A DNA stretch of 64,000 nt. Origin: CAWFQB01 sp965277875. Its GTDB lineage: Bacteria > Armatimonadota > Chthonomonadetes > Chthonomonadales > Chthonomonadaceae. Positions 1 through 8,435 of the stretch are shown one piece after another. The notes beneath the pieces were generated by a model that was not told the origin of the DNA, ran no database searches, and was given only the letters and a program-made list of their open reading frames with translations. Location of the stretch: positions 2,976,001 to 3,040,000 of the forward strand of contig CBDIDV010000002.1 of assembly GCA_965277875.1 (NCBI GenBank), read 5' to 3'. A program made the position numbers and the translations under genes. The first letter of the stretch is position 1, and every line of letters starts with the position of its first letter.

Positions 1-824
1 AGGAGGCCAGTCAACTGGTGTCCCTGCTCGTAGACCCGCAGCCCGGTCAGCTCGTGGCCGAGGTGGGCGCGGGCGCGGGCGGCAAGACCCTCGCCCTGGC
101 CGCGCTGATGGAGAATCAGGGCGAGATTTTCGCCATTGACACCAGCAAAGCGCGCCTGGAAGAGCTGCAAAAGCGGGCGGAGCGGGCGGGCGCGTCGTGC
201 ATCGAAATCTGCGAGCTGCCCGCCGACTACGAGGGCGAATGGCAACCCTCCGTCAGTATGCGGCGTACTGTTAATAGATGGCGCAACCGCGCCGATGTCG
301 TGCTTGTGGACGCGCCCTGCACGGGCAGCGGCGTCCTGCGCCGCAGTCCCGACGCCCGCTGGCGCGACTTTGATATGACGCACATGACGCAGCTGCAATT
401 CAATCTGCTCAATCAGGCGGCCACGCTGGTGCAGCCGGGCGGACATTTATTCTACATCACCTGCGCGTTTGAGCCGGCCCAGAACGAGGACATCGTGACG
501 CGCTTTCTCGCCACGCAGCTGGGCGAACAATTCGAGATTGCGCCTGTCCTGCCCAGGCTAACAGCCGCTCGCGAACGCGCCCGCGCGCAGGCATTGACAC
601 CGCTGTTTATGCGGAGTGAAAAGTCGCAGCGCAAGATCGCCGAGCGGCAGGCTCAGGAACCCGTCACGACTATGGATAGCCTGCCCGCAGGGTTGGACGC
701 GCCGATCCCTGCGTCCCAATCCGACTATGACAGCATGGCGAGCGGCCTATTCCTGCGTACCTGGCCGCACCGACAGGGGCTGGACGCGTTCTTCGCCGCC
801 TGCCTGCACCGCAAGTCCGTCTAA
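1..824 (+). CDS. RsmB/NOP2-family rRNA (cytosine-C5) methyltransferase, 5' part cut by window edge
   Basis: C-terminal about 270 residues of a SAM-dependent RNA m5C methyltransferase of the RsmB/NOL1/NOP2/Sun type, which methylates a cytosine of 16S rRNA in the cytoplasm. The frame is already open at base 3, reading EASQLVSLLVDPQPGQ, the conserved lead-in to motif I, so a GTG at 18 is an internal codon and not the start. Seen motifs: EVGAGAGGKT (SAM loop, diverged from the usual DLCAAPGGKT), DAPCTGSGVLRRSPDARW (motif IV with the PC cysteine) and YITCAFEPAQNED (motif VI with the TC catalytic cysteine). Both cysteines needed for the covalent mechanism are present. The missing N-terminal part would hold the NusB-like domain if it is RsmB itself; RsmF-type cannot be excluded. 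Confidence 0.85.
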   Translation, partial: EASQLVSLLVDPQPGQLVAEVGAGAGGKTLALAALMENQGEIFAIDTSKARLEELQKRAERAGASCIEICELPADYEGEWQPSVSMRRTVNRWRNRADVVLVDAPCTGSGVLRRSPDARWRDFDMTHMTQLQFNLLNQAATLVQPGGHLFYITCAFEPAQNEDIVTRFLATQLGEQFEIAPVLPRLTAARERARAQALTPLFMRSEKSQRKIAERQAQEPVTTMDSLPAGLDAPIPASQSDYDSMASGLFLRTWPHRQGLDAFFAACLHRKSV

Positions 825-827
825 GAG

Positions 828-1012
828 GAGTTATCCACAGATTACGCAGATTACGCAGATTAGAAATGCAAATACAATAGATGAGAACAGCCCATTGAGA
901 GTACCGAATTTCGGATTGACGCAGCGTGTCATTGAAGTTGGGGATATTCTTCAATCCTGAATCCTGATTTGTATTATAATCTGCGTAATCTGCGTAATCT
1001 GTGGATAAACTC
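828..1012. repeat. Long inverted repeat element, copy A
   Basis: Two 36-base arms (828-863 and 977-1012) are inverted copies with one extra base in the right arm. Each arm begins GAGTTATCCACAG and then repeats a 9-base unit (CGCAGATTA) twice. The 113 bases between the arms have no gene. The element starts three bases after the stop codon of the methyltransferase and ends 14 bases before the next start codon. It could fold as a large hairpin in RNA or DNA and may act as a terminator, but it has no U tract. Confidence 0.9.
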
Positions 1013-1026
1013 TGTAAATTTGAGTT

Positions 1027-1824
1027 ATGTCTATCAGTAATTTACAAGTGAAGCAGCAGGAGCAGGCGGCGGATTGTCTGGCACAGGCCGCGCGCCTGAT
1101 CGCCTCGGACGATTATGCCTTAGCGCTGCCCCTGCTGCATCAGGCCGTTTTGCTGTATGCCGAAGTGTACCGGCTGGCCGGGGAGGAAGAGGGCGTGACG
1201 ACGCTGCTGACGCGCGCCCGCGCCGACGCGTGCCGGCAGTACGGCGACGCCCTGGCGCATCAGGAACGCCACCCCGAAGCGGCCAGCGTGTTTCAAGAAG
1301 CGGCGGATTTGTACGGCGCGTTGTCCGCGCAGACCGACCGACAAGCCGCGCAAGTGTGCGCCCGCAAAGCCCTTGCCAGTGTGACGGCCCTGCGCGCCAA
1401 TCCGCAGGATCGTTTATTGCTGCTGATCGCCCGCTATGAGCGGCAGCGGCAGCAGTTCGCGATGCAGCCCGATACCTGGGTGGAGCAGGCCAACTGCTGC
1501 CTGCACATCGCCCGCATTTTTCTGAGGCGTGACCGGAGTCAAGAAGCGTTCACGCAGTACACGGACGCGCTGGCGCTGTATGGCCGCGCCGAGCAGGCCG
1601 CGCCTGTCCTGGCATCTCAGGCCGAGTGCCATCACCGCCTGGGCAATCTGCTGGCGAACGTGCTGATTGACGCGCCTGACCGCATCGCGCAGGCCGTCGC
1701 GCATTACGAGCAGGCGCTTGCCCTGTACGCTGATCCCGAAACTTTAGAGCAGGGCATTCAGGAAGATGGCCTGCTGTGCGCCCGCGCCCTGTCCGACCTG
1801 CGCCGCCGCACACTTGCAGAGTAG
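1027..1824 (+). CDS. TPR-like all-helical protein of unknown function
   Basis: A 265-residue soluble protein with no signal peptide or membrane segment. It is built of repeated amphipathic helix pairs with the spacing and residues of tetratricopeptide repeats, for example the segments DDYALALPLLHQAVLLYAEV, HPEAASVFQEAADLYGAL, QEAFTQYTDALALYGRAEQA and IAQAVAHYEQALALYADPE. TPR proteins usually serve as protein-binding scaffolds; nothing here points to a partner. The ATG lies 14 bases after inverted repeat A. It is followed in the same direction by the Lon-N-domain gene. Confidence 0.75.
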   Translation: MSISNLQVKQQEQAADCLAQAARLIASDDYALALPLLHQAVLLYAEVYRLAGEEEGVTTLLTRARADACRQYGDALAHQERHPEAASVFQEAADLYGALSAQTDRQAAQVCARKALASVTALRANPQDRLLLLIARYERQRQQFAMQPDTWVEQANCCLHIARIFLRRDRSQEAFTQYTDALALYGRAEQAAPVLASQAECHHRLGNLLANVLIDAPDRIAQAVAHYEQALALYADPETLEQGIQEDGLLCARALSDLRRRTLAE

Positions 1825-1895
1825 TTCTCACGACGCGAACGCCGACATTGAAACACCGCTGTAACAGGGTTCAAACCCGGTTTTTGGAGAAAGAC

Positions 1896-2669
1896 ATGCC
1901 CGTAACGCCGCCCAAAATATACACCTTGCCGCTGTTTCCGCTGGGCAGCGTGCTGTTTCCGCAGTTCCCCTTGCAGCTTCATATTTTTGAGGATCGCTAC
2001 AAGGCCATGATCGGCGAGTGTATTGATAAGGATATGCCGTTCGGCGTCGTCCTTATCCGCGAGGGGCGCGAGGTGGGCGCGCCCGCTATGCCGCACGATG
2101 TCGGCTGCGTGGCGCGTATCCTGGACGTGGAGCGGTTCGCCGATGGGCGCATGAACCTGCTGGCCGTGTGCGAGCAGCGGTTCCGCGTCCTGGACTACAT
2201 GGAGGGCGACCTGCCCTACCTCATCGGCAAGGTCGAGGAACTGGACGACCAGCCCATGATGGAGGACGTAAGCGACCTGACCGCCGACCTGTCGGGGCTG
2301 TTTGCGCGCTATCTGGCCCTGCTGGCCGAACGCGCCAACATCGCCATGCCCGAAGTGGAACTGCCCGAAGATCCGCAGTCGCTCGCCTTTTGCGTGGCGT
2401 CTGTGGCAATGCTGCCGCCCGAAGAAAAACAGACGCTGCTCGAAATGACGGACACGCAGGCCCGTCTGGAAGACGAGGTGCGCTTACTGCGCGAGCAGAT
2501 CGCCGTTCTCGAATCCTCGGACAGCGTGACCATAAACGAAGACGAAGACGACAACGAAAATGAGGCGGGCGGGGAAGAAACGGAGGGCGGAATGCGCGTC
2601 CTGATCGCGCGCCCCCTCGATCTGCAAACGCGCAAATGGCAAAAGTACGTGAACGACCTGCGTAACTAA
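1896..2669 (+). CDS. Lon N-terminal (LON/PUA-like) domain protein
   Basis: A 257-residue protein whose first about 190 residues match the substrate-recognition domain of Lon protease (PF02190): LPLFPLGSVLFPQFPLQLHIFEDRYKAM-type start, then GVVLIREG, VGCVARI and the RFRVLDY strand. There is no AAA+ or protease domain, so it is a stand-alone LON protein, a common type of unknown role that may bind substrates for proteolysis. Residues about 150-200 form helices; the tail after 215 is very acidic (EDEDDNENEAGGEETEGG). I chose ATG 1896 because GGAGA lies 5 bases upstream; an upstream in-frame ATG at 1776 lies inside the preceding gene. Confidence 0.85.
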   Translation: MPVTPPKIYTLPLFPLGSVLFPQFPLQLHIFEDRYKAMIGECIDKDMPFGVVLIREGREVGAPAMPHDVGCVARILDVERFADGRMNLLAVCEQRFRVLDYMEGDLPYLIGKVEELDDQPMMEDVSDLTADLSGLFARYLALLAERANIAMPEVELPEDPQSLAFCVASVAMLPPEEKQTLLEMTDTQARLEDEVRLLREQIAVLESSDSVTINEDEDDNENEAGGEETEGGMRVLIARPLDLQTRKWQKYVNDLRN

Positions 2670-2684
2670 ACGCTCCATGATACG

Positions 2685-2737
2685 CTTGATTGCTGCGGCT
2701 TGACTGCTGCGGCTTGACTGTTGCAGCCTGATTGTCA
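2685..2737. repeat. 14-base tandem repeat before the Lgt-like gene
   Basis: Three and a half copies of a 14-base unit close to CTTGACTGCTGCGG at 2685-2698, 2699-2712, 2713-2726 and a partial fourth. The repeat lies between the stop of the LON gene and the candidate starts of the Lgt-like gene. A possible TTG start at 2732 would lie inside it. Confidence 0.8.
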
Positions 2738-2785
2738 CCACAGAGGTATTTCAAGGAACAGGGTTGGTACAAGACTGAGAGTGGC

Positions 2786-3547
2786 ATGACGCTTTCGATG
2801 GGCTGTTACGCGGCGGGATATTTGACCGGGTTGGCCGCTTTTGTGTGTATGGCGCGGCGGCGCGGCATGGCGACGGAAGGTATTTTCCTGCTGCTTGCGG
2901 CTGCCCTTGTCGGCGGCCTGCTGTGCGCGAATCTGGCGCAGCGCGTATTTACCGGTGAAGCGGGCAAGACCATTCTGGGCGGCATCGCGGGCGGCTATGT
3001 GTCCGTGTTGTGCGCCAAGCGGTTTATGGGCATCACGCGCCCGACCGGCGACCTGTTCGCCGTGGCGATCTGCGCGGGCGAGGCCGTGGGGCGGTGGGGC
3101 TGCTACTTCGGCGGCTGCTGTTACGGCAGGCCGACGGCTGCCCTCTGGGGCGTGTGGCAGCATCACGCGTGGCGGCATCCCACGCAGCTTTATCTATCGC
3201 TTGCGTGCCTGCTCATCCTGATCGCGCTTGTGCGGCTGGAAACGCGGCCTGACCGCGTACCCGGCCAACTTCTCACGGAAAACATATTGTTCTGCGTACA
3301 GGGTCTGCTCTACTGCGCGGCGCGGTTTGGGGTCGAGTTCTGGCGCGAGTCCAGGCCCCTGCTGCCAAACGTTTTTTTGCTTTCGACGCTCTCCACAGCG
3401 CAATACGCCTGTGTCGCGGGCGGCTTGTTTTTTGGTGTACGGCTGGCGCGCATCCGGCGTAAGCCCCCTCTTTGTGCCGCGCCGGGCCGATCCTCTGCGC
3501 CCATTCCGCCGCCCGCCTTCGGTCCGCCTTTTAAAGCGGAACGCTAA
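2786..3547 (+). CDS. Prolipoprotein diacylglyceryl transferase (Lgt)-family membrane protein
   Basis: A polytopic inner-membrane protein of about 253 residues. Lgt moves a diacylglyceryl group from phosphatidylglycerol to the lipobox cysteine of prolipoproteins. Seen here: the arginine-glycine signature in the form AVGRWGCYFGGCCYGRPT, where Escherichia coli Lgt has GRLGNFINGELWGR; the HPTQLY motif carrying the essential histidine; and RFGVEFWRE near the last helices. The GCCYGR variant marks a paralogous subgroup of the Lgt family, so the substrate may differ from classical Lgt. Start: ATG 2786 or ATG 2798 are both possible before the first membrane helix. It is directly upstream of a zinc-ribbon membrane protein and a radical SAM enzyme that may work on lipids. 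Confidence 0.8.
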   Translation: MTLSMGCYAAGYLTGLAAFVCMARRRGMATEGIFLLLAAALVGGLLCANLAQRVFTGEAGKTILGGIAGGYVSVLCAKRFMGITRPTGDLFAVAICAGEAVGRWGCYFGGCCYGRPTAALWGVWQHHAWRHPTQLYLSLACLLILIALVRLETRPDRVPGQLLTENILFCVQGLLYCAARFGVEFWRESRPLLPNVFLLSTLSTAQYACVAGGLFFGVRLARIRRKPPLCAAPGRSSAPIPPPAFGPPFKAER

Positions 3548-3604
3548 ATACGCTCATAGAAACACCGCAGTCAACCTCGCAGCGGCGACAGGAGACAAAA
3601 CCCC

Positions 3605-3985
3605 ATGCCCACGCAGCAATGTCCTGTCTGCGGCACTCCGATGGAGCCGACCGCGCCCTTTTGCCCGCAGTGCGGCACGGCAATGGCGATGCTGATGAAG
3701 CCGACGCGAACCCTGACCGGCATCGGCTGGCTGGATGTGCTTTTAGGCGTAATAATCGGTTTCAGCGCATTGATGACGATAGGCTGGGTCGGCTTGCTGC
3801 TGTTTAACGCGGTCGCGCAGGGCTGGGTATGGATCGCCATTTTTGAAGTTGTTCTCGCGGTCGGCCTGTACTTTTTCATACGCCGCTTTTATCCGCTAAT
3901 GGCGCGCGGCCTCGCGATTTCCGGCCTCCTCCTTCTGCTGCTTGTGCTGGGCATTTTTTGGCTGTGCAGCGGCTTCAAGGGATAG
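3605..3985 (+). CDS. Small zinc-ribbon membrane protein
   Basis: A 126-residue protein with an N-terminal zinc ribbon (CPVCGTPM and CPQCGTAM, residues about 6-26) followed by three hydrophobic stretches, likely membrane helices. A GGAGA ribosome site lies about 10 bases before ATG 3605. Its TAG stop is immediately followed by the ATG of the radical SAM gene with no spacer, so the two are probably translated together. Function unknown; the operon position suggests a membrane accessory protein for its neighbours. Confidence 0.75.
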   Translation: MPTQQCPVCGTPMEPTAPFCPQCGTAMAMLMKPTRTLTGIGWLDVLLGVIIGFSALMTIGWVGLLLFNAVAQGWVWIAIFEVVLAVGLYFFIRRFYPLMARGLAISGLLLLLLVLGIFWLCSGFKG

Positions 3986-5482
3986 ATGAAAGTATACAAT
4001 ATGCAGGCAAAAGCGAGCGAGATGAAAGCCCTGGAAGCGGCAGACTGGACGGAGCAGACGGAGGGCTTATGCCCCGTCTGTCTGAGGGCAGTTCCGGCCC
4101 GGCTGTTCGTCGCGCAAAGCCGGGTCTGGATCGAGCAGACGTGTATGCGGCACGGCGTTCATCGCGCCCTGATCGCCTCCGATGCCCCGGAGTACCTGCG
4201 TCTGAGGCAGTACGTCGCCCCGCGTATGGGCGTACCGAACGCGATCATGGGATGCTGCGGCAGCGACTCGGCCTGTTGTGGCGGGGCGTCCAATCAGAAC
4301 GGCGCGGATACGAATGGACAGGCCCCGCCCGGCCCGCCGACCTGCGTGCTGCTCCTGGAGATCACGCTGGCCTGCAATCTGCGCTGCCCCACCTGCTACG
4401 CGGATGCGCGGGGCCACGACTTTATGCCCGTTGAGACCGCCCGATTGCGCCTGGACACCTTCTTCCGTACCCAGAAGACCTTAGACGTGCTGATGCTCAG
4501 CGGCGGCGAGCCGACCATTCATCCCCACTTTGCCGACATCCTCGCGCTCGCCCTGGAATATCCCATCGGGCGCATTCTGGTAAACACGAACGGCCTGCGG
4601 CTGGCCCAGAGCGACGCGCTTCTTGCTCTGCTGGCCGCGCATCGCGACCGCGTGGAACTGTTCTTTTCGTTCGCCAGTTTCCGGCCCGATGTGCATGTCC
4701 GCCTGTACGGCAAAGACCTGACCATTATAAAGCGGCAGGCGCTGGAGCGCGCGCAATCTGCGGGCCTGTTCGTCACCCTTGTGCCGACCATCGAGCGGGG
4801 CGTCAATGACGGCGAGATCGGCGACCTGTACCGCTACGCCCTGTCTTTAGACAACATCAACGGCCTGACCTTTCAGCCCGTAATGAGCGCGGGCCGCTAC
4901 GAGCATGACTTTCCCGCGAATGAGCGCATGACGCTCACGGACGTGCTGCGTGAACTGGAAATCCAGACAAACGGCGCGCTGCGGACGACCGATTTTGTGG
5001 GCCTGCCCTGCTCGCACCCCGATTGCTGCGCCCTGACGTATGGCTTTCTGGACGCGAAACGCGAGACCATCGTGCCACTGCCCCGGCATCTGGACGTGGC
5101 GCGTTATCTGGACTTGTTCGCTGACCGCATCAGCTTTGCGGGAATGCTGGGCGGCGCGGCGCGGCGCGTGTGGTCGGACGTGGCCCATCTGCGCGCCCGC
5201 CGCACCCTGCGCGATCTCGCCACGCTGTTCGCGCAGGGCGGTTTGCGCGACGTGCTGCCGCTCATCGGGCAGCCGGAACAGTTCGGGCGGCGCGTGTTCC
5301 GCGTGGTCGTCAAGCCGTTTATGGACGCGCACACCTATGACCGCAAACGCATCGAGCAGTGCTGCACCAAAATCTTGAACGAGCAGGGCGAGGCCATCTC
5401 GTTCTGCGAGTACAACGTCTTCCACCAGGGCCGCAAACCTTCTCAGGCCATCATTCCCCTGACCCTTACACCGCGGGCCTAA
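3986..5482 (+). CDS. Radical SAM enzyme of the MJ0619 type (tetraether / membrane-spanning lipid synthase-like)
   Basis: A 498-residue enzyme. The radical SAM cluster motif is CNLRCPTC (cysteines 130, 134, 137), followed by LSGGEPTIHP and the NTNG segment. Before it lies a rubredoxin-like metal site (C29, C32, C53 and an HG after it) with the LCPVCLRAV signature, and after it PCSHPDCC (cysteines 342, 347, 348), with more cysteines near the C-terminus (CCTK, FCEY). This arrangement is that of COG1964, which contains the archaeal tetraether synthase Tes and bacterial membrane-spanning lipid synthases that join lipid tails through C-C bonds. Assignment to the family is firm; the lipid substrate is inferred. 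Extra cysteines at 90-98 (GCCGSDSACCGG) sit where relatives have one more cluster motif. It abuts the zinc-ribbon membrane gene. Confidence 0.8.
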   Translation: MKVYNMQAKASEMKALEAADWTEQTEGLCPVCLRAVPARLFVAQSRVWIEQTCMRHGVHRALIASDAPEYLRLRQYVAPRMGVPNAIMGCCGSDSACCGGASNQNGADTNGQAPPGPPTCVLLLEITLACNLRCPTCYADARGHDFMPVETARLRLDTFFRTQKTLDVLMLSGGEPTIHPHFADILALALEYPIGRILVNTNGLRLAQSDALLALLAAHRDRVELFFSFASFRPDVHVRLYGKDLTIIKRQALERAQSAGLFVTLVPTIERGVNDGEIGDLYRYALSLDNINGLTFQPVMSAGRYEHDFPANERMTLTDVLRELEIQTNGALRTTDFVGLPCSHPDCCALTYGFLDAKRETIVPLPRHLDVARYLDLFADRISFAGMLGGAARRVWSDVAHLRARRTLRDLATLFAQGGLRDVLPLIGQPEQFGRRVFRVVVKPFMDAHTYDRKRIEQCCTKILNEQGEAISFCEYNVFHQGRKPSQAIIPLTLTPRA

Positions 5483-5508
5483 AGACATAATGCACACACA
5501 ACTTGTAG

Positions 5509-5530
5509 GGGCAGACCCCTGTGTCTGCCC
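5509..5530 (+). terminator. Hairpin after the radical SAM gene
   Basis: An 8-base perfect stem (GGGCAGAC / GTCTGCCC) with a 6-base loop, 27 bases after the stop codon, followed by TTCTTCTG rather than a clean U run. It is a plausible transcription terminator; the sequence also resembles a palindrome that is widely scattered in bacterial genomes. Confidence 0.5.
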
Positions 5531-5602
5531 TTCTTCTGTGCGGTTCCGTACAATAATCAAGAGAAGCACGGCAAAGAAAGCACGGAAGGGGCGCAGCTTA
5601 CA

Positions 5603-5866
5603 ATGAGCGCATGGGACAGACAACAGCAGGGGCAGCGATACGAGGGCTACGCGTTCACCTTCTGCAAGGCCGCGTTCCTTGTCCTGATATTCCAGCGGTA
5701 CGCTCTGCTCGCCCTGTCCGGACTGGCGGCCATATTCTACCTGCTCGCCGCCTGGAAGGGCGTCACCCAATGGCGCTGCTGGGCCAAGCCGCCTTACGTC
5801 ACGCTGTTCTGGCTCGCCGTTTTCGCATGGCAGGTATGGGAGACCTTCTGGCCGCGCCCCCGCTAA
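5603..5866 (+). CDS. Small membrane protein of unknown function
   Basis: An 87-residue protein with two hydrophobic segments (around residues 22-48 and 65-80) rich in tryptophan and aromatic residues. ATG 5603 follows a CGTACAAT -10-like box (5545-5552) at a usual distance. No family recognised. The codon composition matches neighbouring real genes, but no homology was identified. Confidence 0.55.
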   Translation: MSAWDRQQQGQRYEGYAFTFCKAAFLVLIFQRYALLALSGLAAIFYLLAAWKGVTQWRCWAKPPYVTLFWLAVFAWQVWETFWPRPR

Positions 5867-6024
5867 GGCTGATTTAGCTGTCTTTCCTTGTCTGGTTATG
5901 TTTAGAAACAGCGCGTGGGCGGGTAAACTGAAAGGGCGTTTGCGCGGTAAGGCGCGGACAAAGCAACATTTCCCTTGACGGCGATGCAATCACTTTTTAA
6001 TTCATCCGGGGGCCGAACACGCGT

Positions 6025-7152
6025 ATGAGCAGCGAGGACACAGGGGCGTATGGCGGGCCGTGGGGCGTGGATCACATCGGGTTTCGGGCGCCGGGGCAGG
6101 CCGAGATCATGCACTACGACGAGTGGGATCTGGCTCCCGATGCGTTCCGCGTGCGAACCCTCTACTGCGGCATCTCGACCGGCACGGAACTGACCCACTT
6201 TCAAGGCACGAACCCCTATCTGCACAGCCGCTGGGACGACGACCTCAAATTGTTTGTGGAAAACGACGGCGTCACCCACTACCCCCTGCCGTTTACGGGC
6301 TACATGCAGGTCGGGCGCGTCGTGGCGAGCCGATGGGATAGGGTCAGCGAAGGCGACATCGTCAGCGCGACATACGGACACAAAAGCGGGCATACCGTGT
6401 TTGCCCGTAACGAATTGTACTATAAACTGCCCGCCGAACTTGATCCGATGCTCGGCATCTACGTCTCGCAAATGGGGCCGATCTGCGCCAATGGCATTCT
6501 TCATGCGGACGAAGAAGCGTATGGCGCAAACGCGCAGTCGTTTGGGTGCGGCGTCCGGGGCAAGCGCGTACTCATTGCGGGTACGGGCGTGATCGGCCTG
6601 TTTACGGGCATGATGTGCCAGTGGGCCGGGGCGAGCGAGGTAGCGATTGTGGGCCGCAGCGCGTGGAAATTGGAACGGGCCGCGCGCCTGGGCATGACGC
6701 CTCTAAATACGCAGCACGTAGACGCGGGGCTTTGGGCCAAAACGCGCTGGCACGACAGCCTGGGAAACCGGGGCGCGGATGTGGCCTTTCAGTGTTCCGG
6801 CTCGGACGAACTGCTCGCCCACACCCTGCGCGCCCTGCGTCCGCAGTGCGCCGTGATTGACCTGGGCTTTTATCAGGGCGGCGCGCCCGGTTTGCAGTTG
6901 GGCCGCGAGTTCCACCACAACGGCCTGAAACACATCTGCGCCCAGATCTATCGTGTGCCGCGCAGTCTGGCGGGCGCATGGAACCATCGCCGACTCGCCG
7001 AAACCACGCTGGCCTTCCTGATGGAACGGGGCGAGGCCGTCAAAACCGAATTGATTACGCACGTCCTGCCGTTTAGGGACGCGCAGCAGGCGTATGATCT
7101 GCTGGCCCATGAGGGAGCGGATGCCCTGCAGGTGGTACTGGACTGTGAATGA
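6025..7152 (+). CDS. Zinc-type (MDR) alcohol dehydrogenase-like protein
   Basis: A 375-residue medium-chain dehydrogenase/reductase. The N-terminal half carries the CGISTGTEL segment typical of the sugar and polyol branch; the C-terminal half has the Rossmann motif GTGVIGLF followed by an acidic/arginine NAD(P) strand (VAIVGRS) and QCSGSDELLAHTLRALR. A cysteine and glutamate for catalytic zinc are not in the textbook GHE form, so it may act without zinc. It overlaps the downstream glycosyltransferase by 8 bases (GTG at 7145, TGA at 7150), so it is likely co-translated and part of a sugar modification or glycan pathway. Confidence 0.75.
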   Translation: MSSEDTGAYGGPWGVDHIGFRAPGQAEIMHYDEWDLAPDAFRVRTLYCGISTGTELTHFQGTNPYLHSRWDDDLKLFVENDGVTHYPLPFTGYMQVGRVVASRWDRVSEGDIVSATYGHKSGHTVFARNELYYKLPAELDPMLGIYVSQMGPICANGILHADEEAYGANAQSFGCGVRGKRVLIAGTGVIGLFTGMMCQWAGASEVAIVGRSAWKLERAARLGMTPLNTQHVDAGLWAKTRWHDSLGNRGADVAFQCSGSDELLAHTLRALRPQCAVIDLGFYQGGAPGLQLGREFHHNGLKHICAQIYRVPRSLAGAWNHRRLAETTLAFLMERGEAVKTELITHVLPFRDAQQAYDLLAHEGADALQVVLDCE

Positions 7153-7306
7153 ACCCGTCAACCCATCTGCCAATAAATCTGCCAATGAATTCGTCGCGGA
7201 GCCTGTCAATGCACCTGTCAACGGGCTTATCAACGGAACTGTCAATGCGCCTGTCAATGAGCCTGTCAATAACGTTGTGAACCACGCGGAGCCGCCGCAA
7301 AACATT
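7145..7306. repeat. 12-base tandem repeat at the 5' end of a glycosyltransferase gene
   Basis: About ten degenerate copies of a 12-base unit close to CCTGTCAATGAG. In the frame of the glycosyltransferase it reads as repeated PVN-x (for example APVNEPVN). Because the unit is four codons long it adds residues without shifting frame, so length changes would be tolerated. Confidence 0.8.
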
Positions 7307-8413
7307 GTGAAAATCCTGTTTGTGTTCGCGTGGCTTGTGGTCGGGGGCGAAGAGACCGAGGTTCGCCTGCTGGCCCGCTGTCTGGACGCGGGCAAATACC
7401 GATTGTCCGTGATCTCCACATACCGCCGCGACAACATGCCCGACCAGACCCACGCGCAGCTACGCGCATTGGGCGTGGACGTGGACACGCGCTGCTACGA
7501 GCTGCCAGAACACGAACACGCCCCGCACATCGCGCGCCGCATCCGCGAGGACGGCTTCGATCTCGTGATCGCCTGCCAGGGTGTGCGTCCCGTCTATCCC
7601 GCCTACGATCTATTGGCCGCGCAGTCGTTTCCCGCCCCGCCCCTGATCGAACACGGCGGGTTGGTGTCGGAAGCCTTTCACAACCCCAAGCATCACACGT
7701 CGGCGTATGTAGGCGTGTGCCGGGCCATACGTGACGCGGCAGCGAGTGTCATGCCAGGCCAAAACGCCTTGGAGATACCGAGCATGGTAGACCTGTCGGA
7801 GTTTGCGCCCGATGCGCGGAACGCGGTCAGGCAGGAATGGAATTTTGGCCCTGACAACGTCGTCATCGGCTGGGTCGGACGACTGGACGCCAAAAAGCGC
7901 GTCGAGGATTTCATCGCGGCCTGCGCGCTTGTGGCGCAAACGCGGACAAACGCGCGTTTTGTCATCATCGGCGGGCCGGACGCGTTTATGCCCCATTATG
8001 CCGACGCGCTCAAACAGCAGGCCTTAGATGCGGGGCTGAAGGATCGCCTGCTGTGGACGGGCGACCGTCCTGACGTGCCTCGCCTGCTGGGTGGCGTGGA
8101 TGTTTTCGCGTGGCTGTCGCAGGGCGAGGGAATGCCGCATGTGATCGCCGAGGCGGGCGCGGCGGGTCTCCCCGTGATCGCCACGCGGGACGGCGGCACG
8201 ACCGAACAGATCACGGACGAGGTTTCGGGCCTGTTCGTGCCGCACGAGCATCCTGCATCCGTGGCGCAGGCCATGACGCGCCTGATAGACGATCCCGATT
8301 TGCGCGCTCGCCTGGGCCGCGCCCTGCAAGTGCATGTGATCGCCGCGTACAGCGCGAACGCCATTGTGCCGCAGTGGGAGCAACTTTTCGCCGGCCTGCT
8401 CGCCGCATCATAA
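7145..8413 (+). CDS. GT4-family glycosyltransferase with repetitive N-terminal leader
   Basis: A GT-B fold glycosyltransferase of about 422 residues. The folded domain starts at IVKILFVFAWLVVGGEETEV (GTG at 7307); everything before it is a Pro-Val-Asn repeat. Donor-binding signature: GEGMPHVIAEAGAAGLPVIATRDGGTTEQI, containing the E-x7-E pattern of group 1 enzymes; GWVGRLDAKKRVEDFI is the family's first C-domain motif. No membrane segment. The GTG at 7145 overlaps the previous stop and is my preferred start; initiation at 7307 would remove the repeat. Likely role: adding a sugar to a surface polysaccharide or glycolipid at the cytoplasmic face. It is followed 22 bases later by a second GT4 gene. 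Confidence 0.85.
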   Translation: MNEPVNPSANKSANEFVAEPVNAPVNGLINGTVNAPVNEPVNNVVNHAEPPQNIVKILFVFAWLVVGGEETEVRLLARCLDAGKYRLSVISTYRRDNMPDQTHAQLRALGVDVDTRCYELPEHEHAPHIARRIREDGFDLVIACQGVRPVYPAYDLLAAQSFPAPPLIEHGGLVSEAFHNPKHHTSAYVGVCRAIRDAAASVMPGQNALEIPSMVDLSEFAPDARNAVRQEWNFGPDNVVIGWVGRLDAKKRVEDFIAACALVAQTRTNARFVIIGGPDAFMPHYADALKQQALDAGLKDRLLWTGDRPDVPRLLGGVDVFAWLSQGEGMPHVIAEAGAAGLPVIATRDGGTTEQITDEVSGLFVPHEHPASVAQAMTRLIDDPDLRARLGRALQVHVIAAYSANAIVPQWEQLFAGLLAAS

Positions 8414-8435
8414 TAGCGTTCCTGCCAAAAAGCTT

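Noticed and set aside
1861..1890. GGGTTCAAACCC, resembling a tRNA T-arm
   Set aside because: No acceptor stem or anticodon arm can be built around it; it is a small palindrome in the leader of the LON gene.
5509..5530. A CRISPR-like or phage att site at the GGGCAGAC palindrome
   Set aside because: Only one hairpin is present, with no repeat-spacer pattern; no CRISPR array or cas gene was seen anywhere in the window.
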